Shown here: positions 26,701 through 38,700 of the stretch, piece after piece
Layout of the letters: each line of letters opens with the position of its first letter
How positions within the stretch are numbered: position 1 is the stretch's first letter
Notes under the pieces: generated by a model
The model's database searches: none
Told to the model about the DNA's origin: nothing
The model's input: the letters and a program-made list of their open reading frames with translations, nothing else
DNA from: Lamellibrachia columna
Lineage: Eukaryota > Annelida > Polychaeta > Sabellida > Siboglinidae
Assembly (NCBI GenBank): GCA_963662155.1
Contig: OY759265.1
Location: 13,593,261-13,657,260, forward strand
Reading direction: 5' to 3'
Length of the DNA stretch: 64,000 nucleotides
Program-made: the position numbers and the translations under genes

Positions 26701-29700
26701 ACTCCAGAAGTGACTAGCATCTAGCCGACACCGAATACTGACGTTGTAGAGAGTGTAGGGGTGTAAGTTGGTCAACATGTGTGTAAGGTGATTACCCACT
26801 TCAAGGGTGGCCTGAAAGACCACAGGAATACACACAATGGCCGCTGGTAACCGGTTTACACAAGTGATTTCCCCCCAAATTTTTGGGTGACACTGTCACA
26901 TGATAACGTGCAACTAAATCAACATGTGCATTTAGAAGAACGACATGTCTTGACACTGTGACCTAGATCGTATGGTTAGAGCGCCGGAAAGTCGATCAAG
27001 CTTGAAGACGGTGGTTCATTTCAGCCTGTCGCCATTTAGAAGCTTAGGCAATTTCGTTCACCCCACTTTGCCCGTGTCTTTCGGATGAGACACTAAAAGC
27101 TGTTGGTTCCTTCGATGTCGTGTCTGTGCCAGGGGAAGTAAAAGAGGGAAATTGATAAAACCTGTCATGAACTCACTAATTCTTGAGAAAGAAAACTAAA
27201 AATAAACTACTCCTATGTTAGTCCTAGACAGGGCTATTTGGGATTAAAGGTCATAAGTCTTAAAAAGCCACTCCCACTTTGATTAAAGGTCACAGAGGTT
27301 ACACCTGCTGTCGGTCGAAGATTGGCCACAGCTTCAACATCGGGTTCAACTATTAGATCAATCAGAACCATTCTCCATGACAAAATCTTTCCACAAATCA
27401 GGCTGCTTATTGGCGTAACATGTGTGATTACATGGCGAACCTTGCGGCATGATATTGCTTTGTCAGCAGACAAATTGGACAAAAGTCGTTTGTGTAAACC
27501 AGCCTTAAGTTCTTCATGAGTTAGCGCACAATTTGGGTAACAATAATAATACTGCTGATATTTTATCGATAGGGTGCACTCAAAGTGCTTACTTATGTCG
27601 TAATGTTTTCTGTCATAAAAAGTCATGTTTTGTTATCAGTGAACATGAAGAACAATATATAAGCTATATGACATTAGTGTGGTTCTGTCTGTTGTGTGGC
27701 ATCACCGTTTTGTCTGTTGTGTGGCACCACTGTTTTGTCTGTTGTGTGCACCACTGTTTTGTCTGTTGTGTGGCACCACTGTTCTGTCTGTTGTGTGGCA
27801 CCACTGTTCTGTCTGTTGTGTGCACCACTGTTTTGTCTGTTGTGTGGCACCACTGTTCTGTTTGTTGTGTGGCACCACTGTTCTGTTTGTTGTGTGGCAC
27901 CACTGTTCTGTCTGTTGTGTGGCACCACTGTTCTGTCTGTTGTGTGCACCACTGTTCTGTCTGTTGTGTGGCACCACTGTTCTGTCTGTTGTGTGCACCA
28001 CCGTTTTGTCTGTTGTGTGGCACCACTGTTCTGTCTGTTGTGTGCACCACTGTTCTGTCTGTTGTGTGGCACCACTGTTCTGTCTGTTGTGTGGCACCAC
28101 TGTTTTGTCTGTTGTGTGCACCACTGTTTTGTCTGTTGTGTGGCACCACTGTTCTGTCTGTTGTGTGGCACCACTGTTCTGTCTGTTGTGTGGCACCACT
28201 GTTTTGTCTGTTGTGTGGCACCACTGTTCTGTCTGTTGTGTGCACCACCGTTTTGTCTGTTGTGTGGCACCACTGTTCTGTCTGTTGTGTGCACCACTGT
28301 TCTGTCTGTTGCGTGGCACCACTGTTCTGTCTGTTGTGTGCACCACCGTTTTGTCTGTTGTGTGGCACCACTGTTCTGTCTGTTGTGTGCACCACTGTTC
28401 TGTCTGTTGTGTGGCACCACTGTTCTGTCTGTTGTGTGGCACCACTGTTTTGTCTGTTGTGTGGCACCACTGTTCTGTCTGTTGTGTGCACCACCGTTTT
28501 GTCTGTTGTGTGGCACCACTGTTCTGTCTGTTGTGTGCACCACTGTTCTGTCTGTTGTGTGGCACCACTGTTCTGTCTGTTGTGTGGCACCACTGTTTTG
28601 TCTGTTGTGTGGCACCACTGTTCTGTCTGTTGTGTGGCAGCACTGTTCTGTCTGTTGTGTGGCACCACTGTTCTGTCTGTTGTGTGGCACCACTGTTTTG
28701 TCTGTTGTGTGGCACCACTGTTCTGTCTGTTGTGTGCACCACCGTTTTGTCTGTTGTGTGGCACCACTGTTCTGTCTGTTGTGTGCACCACTGTTCTGTC
28801 TGTTGTGTGGCACCACTGTTCTGTCTGTTGTGTGGCACCACTGTTCTGTCTGTTGTGTGGCACCACTGTTCTGTCTGTTGTGTGGCACCACTGTTCTGTC
28901 TGTTGTGTGGCACCACTGTTTTGTCTGTTGTGTGGCACCACTGTTCTGTCTGTTGTGTGCACCACCGTTTTGTCTGTTGTGTGGCACCACTGTTCTGTCT
29001 GTTGTGTGCACCACTGTTCTGTCTGTTGTGTGGCACCACTGTTCTGTCTGTTGTGTGGCACCACTGTTCTGTCTGTTGTGTGGCACCACTGTTCTGTCTG
29101 TTGTGTGGCACCACTGTTCTGTCTGTTGTGTGCACCACCGTTTTGTCTGTTGTGTGGCACCACTGTTCTGTCTGTTGTGTGCACCACTGTTTTGTCTGTT
29201 GTGTGCACCACTGTTCTGTCTGTTGTGTGGCACCACTGTTCTGTCTGTTTTGTGGCACCACTGTTCTGTCTGTTGTGTGCACCACTGTTCTGTCTGTTGT
29301 GTGGCACCACTGTTCTGTCTGTTGTGTGCACCACTGTTTTGTCTGTTGTGTGCACCACTGTTCTGTCTGTTGTGTGCACCACTGTTCTGTCTGTTGTGTG
29401 CACCACTGTTCTGTCTGTTGTGTGCACCACTGTTTTGTCTGTTGTGTGCACCACTGTTCTGTCTGTTGTGTGCACCACTGTTCTGTCTGTTGTGTGGCAC
29501 CACTGTTCTGTCTGTTGTGTGGCACCACTGTTCTGTCTGTTGTGTGTTCTATTTAGTGACCTGGTTACCCCGATAACTGACAGTTTAACTTTCAAGTCGA
29601 AATCCTGTCAGCCGGGAACTGGCTCAACGTAGAGTGTAGGAAGTTGCCTTCAGATATAGCATGCAAACCCTGGGGTCAGTGTCCAATTGTGACAAATGGC

Positions 29701-32700
29701 ACAGGTTACATCATTCAGTCACCCACCTTAGGCTCGTTGTCCCACTGGCCTTCATACTGGATTTCATAGATGACGTCAAACCGATCCGGATCAAATCCCT
29801 CTGGTTGGGTCCAGTTCAGCTGTATGGATCTGCTAGTGTAGGACTCGGCCTCCAGATGGGGCAACCGTCTCAGTTTGACTGAAACCGTAACGTGACCATG
29901 TACGTCTGTCTAGACATATGCCTGTACACAAAGCTACAAGACAACAATACTTAACATCCTCTGCGATCAAGGGGCGATCTCAAAACATAGATGTTTGATA
30001 TTAAACGAAACCAACACCATTTAGCATCAGGCCCCTTATCACATACATTTAGCATCAGGCCCCTTACCACATTACATCGACCTGTGAATACATGTGAAAA
30101 TGGCTTCGTTCTTCACGCTGTAACAACCACATACTGGACATATTCAGTCGTCATAACGTAAATCTGTGCACTCAAAGTCAACACCCTTTGAATTGTTCTT
30201 GTAATATAAACAATGTTTTGGGCAAAATACATTGACCTCCTCCAACCAATTTTGTTTGATATCAAACATCGTCATTTTCAGATGATGCCAAACCACTGTG
30301 ACACTCATGTCAAGATTTAACAAGATTTAACAAGATTTGCCATCCAAGCCAAAGGCCCAGATGGCAAGTGGACAAGGAAGCCATTGGCTTATCGAGAGTC
30401 CAACAATGTTCATCTACTTATAACCCGCCCTCCTGAGATATGTGTCAGCCTTGTTTTTAAACATATTCACGCTGCTAGCAGTTACATATTACAAAAACAT
30501 ATTTCTATCAATATTTTCATACCCATTCAATATCTTAAAAACTTCAATCTGATCTCCTCTTAACCTCCTTGTCTCTAGAGTTGTTAAACCACATTCTTTC
30601 AGGTGTTCTTCATAACTAAGGTCTCTAAGTTCTGGAATCATTTTAGTTGCTCTCCTTTGTATGCGTTCAAGCATATCTATATCCTTCTTACGATATGGTC
30701 TCCATGCTTGTATACAGTATTCTAAATGAGGTCTAACTATTGCTTTATAAAGAGGTGTAATTAACTTTTTTCCCTTGTATGTTATGTTTCTTCTAATCAA
30801 TCCAAGAATTTGATTACCCTTTGAAGCTGCAATACCACACTGCTCTGAAACTTTCATATCAGCGCTTATTGTAACTCCTAAGTCCTTTTCTTTTACAGTA
30901 GTACCCAGAACAGTATCTCCCATTTTATAGTTTACATTCAAGTTCCCATGTCCTGTATGTAGGCATTTACATTTCCCAAAATTGAACAACATCTGCCATT
31001 TCTCAGACCATTTCACTAATCTGTCTAGATCGTTTTGTAAATGTTGTTTATCACCATCAGTATTAACCTTTCTAAACAGTTTTGTGTCATCCGCAAATTT
31101 CAGTACGTTACTTGTTATACTGTCGTCCAAGTCATTGATATAAATTAAGAATAACATAGGTCCTAATACTGATCCTTGAGGTACCCCACTCAAAACCGAT
31201 TTCCAATTTGAAACTTCTCCATCTACTACAACTCGTTGTCTTCTGTCAGTCAGCCATTCTTCTATCCAGTCAGTTATGCTATCCCCGATACCATGGGCTT
31301 TTAATTTAAGTAGTAATCTTTGATGTGGCACTTTGTCAAAAGCTTTCTGAAAATCTAAGTAGATAATATCTACTGGCGATCCCATGTCTATCCACTTAGT
31401 GATTTCTTCTAAAAAACATAACATATTTGTTAAGCATGACCCCGCTTTAAGGAATCCATGTTGAGATGAATTTAATAATTTATGTTTTACGAGGAAGTCC
31501 ACCATCTGCAGGTACACGAATGAAGCGCTGCGCTACATATGGGCGAGACCGACCTGGAGAGAAAAAAAATGGGTCACATACAGAGGGAGCCACTATCAGA
31601 TGTTGCGTAACATGTAGGAATTGTTGTAGAAGTGTGCCAGTCCCAGGGGAGGTGGATGGGAAGGGGAGGTGGATGGGAAGAGGAGGTGGAGGGGAAGGGG
31701 AGGTAGAGTGGAGGGGGAGGTGGAGTGGAGGGGGAGGTAGAGTGGAGGGGGAGGTGGAGTGGAGGGGAGGTGGAGTGGAGGGGGAGGTAGAGTGGAGGGG
31801 GAGGTGGAGTGGAGGGGAAGTGGAGTGGAGGGGGAGGTAGAGTGGAGGGGAGGTGGAGTGGAGGGGGAGGTAGAATGGAGGGGGAGGTGGAGGGTGAAGA
31901 TCAATTTGCTGTGTGGAACCAACAAAACACAAACGGTGAGTTAGTTGTGTGCAATACCTATGTGCTGTGATGTGCGAACAACCACTACCGACCGAACCTC
32001 GCCGAAGTCTGAGCGACTTGTGAAGTTCATCATGTACGACTCGTTTTGGAAGAACGAGTTCTGTTGCCCGCTGTCACAGGTGGTTTGACAGAACCGGCAG
32101 GTACATGAACCCAGTGCATAGTCACATATGCGTGAGACCGACCTGGAGAGAAAAAAGAACTGGGTCACATACAGATGTTGTATAACGTAGGAATTGTTGT
32201 TTAAGCATGCCAGTCCCTGACTGGTGTCCAGCATTCAGGGATTCACCAAATGTTTGGAAATTGCAAATGTTTATTTGATCCACAATATATCACGATGAAG
32301 AAGGGAAGAGCACCTGGTGTTGATGAGATGCATGTGGAGATGTTAATGGCAGCGGGGGAGAGTGGAATCAGATGGACAAAGAGGCTCCTGAGTACATGTA
32401 TGAGGCAAGGTAAATTACCAGAGGAGTGGCGGACAGGGCTAATTGTCCCAATATGGAAGAGGAAGGGAGATGTGCAAGACCCAGGGAAATACCGAGGCAT
32501 CACACTTTTAAGTCACATCATGAAGCTGCTCGAGAGGATACTGGATGGGAGGATCCAAGAGTAGAGCAAGAATTGGGTGAAGAACAACAGGGATTCAGAA
32601 AGGGCAGAGGGACGACTGATGGGATGTTAATTTGCATTAAGACAGCTGGTAGAGAAGAGGTTGGAGATGCAAGGGAGAATGGCAGTGGGATTTGTGGGCC

Positions 32701-35700
32701 TATGACACAGTCCCAAGAGAGACAGTGAGATGGATGGGAGTGCCAGAAGCAGAAGCCAGGATGGTGGAAGCAATGTATGCGAGAACAAAAGGAAGAGTTG
32801 TGGTTGGATCTGGGTTGTCGGAAGATTTTCCAGTTCACATCGGTTTGAGGCAAGGAAGTGTCCTTAGACCTTTACTGTTTATCATGGTGATGGAACTAAT
32901 CAGCAGGAAGATCAGCACGAAGGATGTTCTCAAGCAGATGATGTATGCAAACGATCTGTCGAAAATAGCAGAAAGCAAACAAGAACTACAGGAAGTGTTG
33001 GAGGAATGGAAAGGGGTGTTCGAGAAGCACAGACTGAGAGAGCCTGGAGAAGACAGAAATGATGTGGGCTGGACACCAGAGAGAGGAGTTGAACATCAGG
33101 TTGGATGGTAAGGAGATCAAGCAAGTGGATGGCTTTGCGTACCTTGGAGGAATGGTTACGGAGGATGGGCATTCAGAGGCAGAAGTGCGACGTCGGACAC
33201 AAGCGAGAGTGAATGCTTGGAGAAATGTAGAGGGAGTCACATTGGACAAAACAATTTCGATAAAGCTGAAAGGGAAAGTCCTGAGAATGTGTGTTACACC
33301 AGCCTGTGTGGTCTGGAGACAGTGGCATTGACAGAAGCTGCAAGTTTGTGAGAACAACTGGGTTTGACAAATAAAAAGAACAAAGAGGGTGGACAGAAGA
33401 AGGATGAACGACCTGAGGAAAGAGGTTGGGATGCAATGCAGCCTAACAAGAAGATTGTTGAGAAGCAGGATGAGATGGGCAGGCCACTTGGTAAGAATGG
33501 ATGCAAGCAAACTAGCAAAGAGATCAGAGGTGGAAAAAACATCAAGGAAGCAGGAAAAGGGGAAGGCCACAGCTGAGATGGGAGGACTGCATGAAGAGGG
33601 ACATGACAAGATCGGGGGAGGATGACAGATGGAGGGGGCAGCTGATAGAAAACTATGGAAAGAAAGAACAGAAAGAGTGGCTCGACAATATTTTACCTGA
33701 CCCTCACCCCTGTACAGCAGGGAACAAGGAGGAAGAGCATATATCAATATCATATTCCCACATATGGGCAGTAGTATCAATGATCCATCAATAAAAATTA
33801 ATATTGTTCAACTGTCACTACAGCTATTAATTGCAACCAGAGGAGTTCAGGAATGTTAGTAGTCCTGAAATGTTTGGAATCCTGGAATACTTATAGTACT
33901 TGAATGTTTAGAGTCTTGGAATGTTGATAGTGCTGGAATGTTTGGGAGTCCTGTAATACTGGGAATCCAGGGAGTCCTGGAATGTTACAATATTGGGATT
34001 CCAGGAATGTTGGTAATCTTACAATTTTGGGAATCCTGGAATGTTGGGAGACCTGAAATACTGATTATTGGGATGTTGGGAGACCTGGAATAGTGAGTCT
34101 TGGGATGTTGGGAATCCAGTGGCCAGTTGCATGACACAAGCCTAAGTCAACTTCCAGCCCTAGTTAGGTTATTTATCACCTAGGTGGCACCTAGCCACTG
34201 TGGTGGTGGCATGACAGTGCTGCCCAGAGTAGGGCACAAATCCTGGGAAACCCAAAGCCCCAGCATTCTTAGGTGTTACCTGGCGCAGTATACAGATGGC
34301 TTGGATCATTCACAATGTATATTCTTAGGTGTTACCTGGCGCAGTATACAGATGGCTTGGATCATTCACAATGTATATCCTTAGGTGTTACCTGGCGCAG
34401 TATACAGATGGCTTGGATCATTCACAATGTATATTCTTAGGTGTTACCTGGCGCAGTATACAGATGGCTTGGATCATTCACAATGTATATTCTTAGGTGT
34501 TACCTGGCGCAGTATACAGATGGCTTGGATCATTCACAATGTATATTGGTGGATACATTTTGAAGAAGTTGTGTGTGCAGGGATTACTTAGTATTTAATT
34601 ACATTAAAAATTATATTTTCAGAAAACTATTGTGTCCATCTGCATGATACACTAAGATGCATATAACTTGCACTATGATAGTGTAACAAGTTGTGCAAAA
34701 TTTAAAAACTATTGTTATGTGTAACTTCTTGTTAGGTGTACCACTGACATTGTTATGTGTAACTTCTTGTTAGGTGTACCACCGACATTGTTATGTGTAA
34801 CTTCTTGTTAGGTGTACCACCGACATTGTTATGTGTAACTTCTTGTTAGGTGTACCACTGACATTGTTATGTGTAACTTCTTGTTAGGTGTACCACTGAC
34901 ATTGTTATGTGTAACTTCTTGTTAGGTGTACCACTGACATTGTTATGTGTAACTTCTTGTTAGGTGTACCACCGACATTGTTATGTGTAACTTCTTGTTA
35001 GGTGTACCACCGACATTGTTATGTGTAACTTCTTGTTAGGTGTACCACCGACATTGTTATGTGTAACTTCTTGTTAGGTGTACCACTGACATTGTTATGT
35101 GTAACTTCTTGTTAGGTGTACCACTGACATTGTTATGTGTAACTTCTTGTTAGGTGTACCACTGACATTGTTATGTGTAACTTCTTGTTAGGTGTACCAC
35201 CGACATTGTTATGTGTAACTTCTTGTTAGGTGTACCACCGACATTGTTATGTGTAACTTCTTGTTAGGTGTACCACCGACATTGTTGTGTAACTTCTTGT
35301 TAGGTGTACCACCGACATTGTTATGTGTAACTTCTTGTTAGGTGTACCACCGACATTGTTATGTGTAACTTCTTGTTAGGTGTACCACCGACATTGTTAT
35401 GTGTAACTTCTTGTTAGGTGTACCACCGACATTGTTGTGTAACTTCTTGTTAGGTGTACCACCGACATTGTTATGTGTAACTTCTTGTTAGGTGTACCAC
35501 TGACATTGTTATGTGTAACTTCTTGTTAGGTGTACCACTGACATTGTTGTGTAACTTCTTGTTAGGTGTACCACTGACATTGTTATGTGTAACTTCTTGT
35601 TAGGTGTACCACTGACATTGTTATGTGTAACTTCTTGTTAGGTGTACCATTGACATTGTTATGTGTAACTTCTTGTTAGGTGTACCACTGACATTGTTGT

Positions 35701-38700
35701 GTAACTTCTTGTTAGGTGTACCACTGACATTGTTGTGTAACTTCTTGTTAGGTGTACCACTGACATTGTTGTGTAACTTCTTGTTAGGTGTACCACTGAC
35801 ATTGTTATGTGTAACTTCTTGTTAGGTGTACCACTGACATTGTTATGTGTAACTTCTTGTTAGGTGTACCACTGACATTGTTATGTGTAACTTCTTGTTA
35901 GGTGTACCACTGACATTGTTGTGTGACTTTTTGTTAGGTGTACCACTGACATTGTTATGTGTAACTTCTTGTTAGGTGTACCACTGACATTGTTGTGTAA
36001 CTTCTTGTTAGGTGTACCACTGACATTGTTATGTGTAACTTCTTGTTAGGTGTACCACTGACATTGTTATGTGTAACTTCGTTAGGTGTACCACTGACAT
36101 TGTTATGTGTAACTTCTTGTTAGGTGTACCACTGACATTGTTATGTGTAACTTCTTGTTAGGTGTACCACTGACATTGTTGTGTGACTTTTTGTTAGGTG
36201 TACCACTGACATTGTTATGTGTAACTTCTTGTTAGGTATACCACTGACATTGTTATGTGTAACTTCTTGTTAGGTGTACCACCGACATTGTTATGTGTAA
36301 CTTCTTGTTAGGTGTACCACTGACATTGTTATGTGTAACTTCTTGTTAGGTGTACCACTGACATTGTTATGTGTAACTTCTTGTTAGGTGTACCACTGAC
36401 ATTGTTATGTGTAACTTCTTGTTAGGTGTACCACTGACATTGTTATGTGTAACTTCTTGTTAGGTGTACCACTGACATTGTTATGTGTAACTTCTTGTTA
36501 GGTGTACCACTGACATTGTTATGTGTAACTTCTTGTTAGGTATACCACTGACATTGTTGTGTAACTTCTTGTTAGGTATACCACTGACATTGTTATGTGT
36601 AACTTCTTGTTAGGTGTACCACTGACATTGTTGTGTGACTTTTTGTTAGGTGTACCACTGACATTGTTATGTGTAACTTCTTGTTAGGTATACCACTGAC
36701 ATTGTTATGTGTAACTTCTTGTTAGGTGTACCACCGACATTGTTATGTGTAACTTCTTGTTAGGTGTACCACTGACATTGTTATGTGTAACTTCTTGTTA
36801 GGTGTACCACTGACATTGTTATGTGTAACTTCTTGTTAGGTGTACCACTGACATTGTTATGTGTAACTTCTTGTTAGGTGTACCACCGACATTGTTATGT
36901 GTAACTTCTTGTTAGGTGTACCACTGACATTGTTATGTGTAACTTCTTGTTAGGTGTACCACCGACATTGTTATGTGTAACTTCTTGTTAGGTGTACCAC
37001 CGACATTGTTATGTGTAACTTCTTGTTAGGTGTACCACTGACATTGTTATGTGTAACTTCTTGTTAGGTGTACCACCGACATTGTTATGTGTAACTTCTT
37101 GTTAGGTATACCACTGACATTGTTATGTGTAACTTCTTGTTAGGTGTACCACTGACATTGTTATGTGTAACTTCTTGTTAGGTGTACTACCGACATTGTT
37201 GTGTAACTTCTTGTTAGGTATACCACTGACATTGTTATGTGTAACTTCTTGTTAGGTATACCACTGACATTGTTATGTGTAACTTCTTGTTAGGTGTACC
37301 ACTGACATTGTTATGTGTAACTTCTTGTTAGGTGTACTACCGACATTGTTATGTGTAACTTCTTGTTAGGTGTACCACTGACATTGTTGTGTAACTTCTT
37401 GTTAGGTGTACCACCGACATTGTTATGTGTAACTTCTTGTTAGGTGTACCACTGACATTGTTGTGTAACTTCTTGTTAGGTGTACCACTGACATTGTTAT
37501 GTGTAACTTCTTGTTAGGTGTACCACTGACATTGTTATGTGTAACTTCTTGTTAGGTGTACCACTGACATTGTTGTGTAACTTCTTGTTAGGTGTACCAC
37601 CGACATTGTTATGTGTAACTTCTTGTTAGGTGTACCACTGACATTGTTATGTGTAACTTCTTGTTAGGTGTACCATTGACATTGTTATGTGTAACTTCTT
37701 ATTTTTATTACACCAAAAGCTTGAAGTGTACATTGTACCACGGTACAAGTTAAATAGAGTTGTTTTAATGGTGGTGCTTACTTTCACAAGTCTGACCCAA
37801 CTGTTGCTGCTATTTTTACATCCTCTGCAGCATGATTTGCCCCTGAAAAGGGGTAATCTGCTTATCTATTAGTCCTGCCCATGGCACCCAGTTGGGTGAC
37901 ATCTGGGAAGCAGTCATACAACTGCACCTAAACATCTACCAAACTAGAAGACACTTAGGGATGGGGTAAATTTACCACCTATCTGCTATTGGAAATCTTG
38001 CAATGTTGTGAATCCTGGAAATCTTACAATGTTGTGAATCCTGGAATGTTGGAAATTTTACTATGTTGGGAATCCTGGAATGTTGGGAATCCTACAATGT
38101 TGTGAATCATGGAATGTTGGAAATCTTATAATGTTGGGAGTCCTGGAATTTTGGGAATATTACAATGTTAGGAGTTCAGGAATGTTGGAAGACCTGGAAT
38201 GGTAGGAATCCTACATTGTTTGGAATACTGGAATCTCGGGAGACCTAGAATGTTGAGAGTTTTGGAATGTTGGGGGTCTTGGAAAATGGTGAGCCTTAGA
38301 ATGTTGTGAGTCCTTGAATATTTGCCGGGAATCCCAGCACTTCCATATTAGTCTGAAACGTACTGTTTCTTTTCAGGTATAACTTAACCAAACAAACTGT
38401 ACCGAGCTAAGGACTGGGTAGGAGAAATCAGAGGTTGCATTAACGACTGAATAACTCACCTGACACTCCACTGAAGTTGCCACTTAGTTAAATGTTGTAT
38501 GTTTTCTTGTGGACACCATGTGCAGGTCATCGCTTCAAAGTTGTCTATTACACAAGACACATTAGTGATAGGATCTGGAGGATCTGCAAATTAAACCAAC
38601 AATAAATGTACAAAGTCTAATTATTTTTAATTACAAAATCAGGTCATATAGCATAAACTATATTCTAACTTGTTGACCTATCATTATTCTCTGCTACTGA

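Noticed and set aside
26970..27025. Functional tRNA gene
   Set aside because: A and B boxes are present, but the cloverleaf pairing is not kept and the sequence continues into a SINE body.
27533..29632. Open frames of 600-699 codons on both strands
   Set aside because: They lie wholly within the 24/25-bp array, occur in several frames at once and have no domain. They reflect a stop-poor repeat unit.
30285..30305. CCAAACCACTGTGACA as the lost remainder of the duplicated D1b exon beyond the retrotransposon
   Set aside because: The resemblance to the exon is short and in the wrong orientation. Most likely chance.
31480..31932. Proline-rich minus-strand frames of 109-150 codons
   Set aside because: Encoded by the polypurine tract; low complexity in every frame.
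34716..37700. CRISPR-like direct repeats
   Set aside because: Units are contiguous with no unique spacers and the DNA is animal. These are minisatellites.
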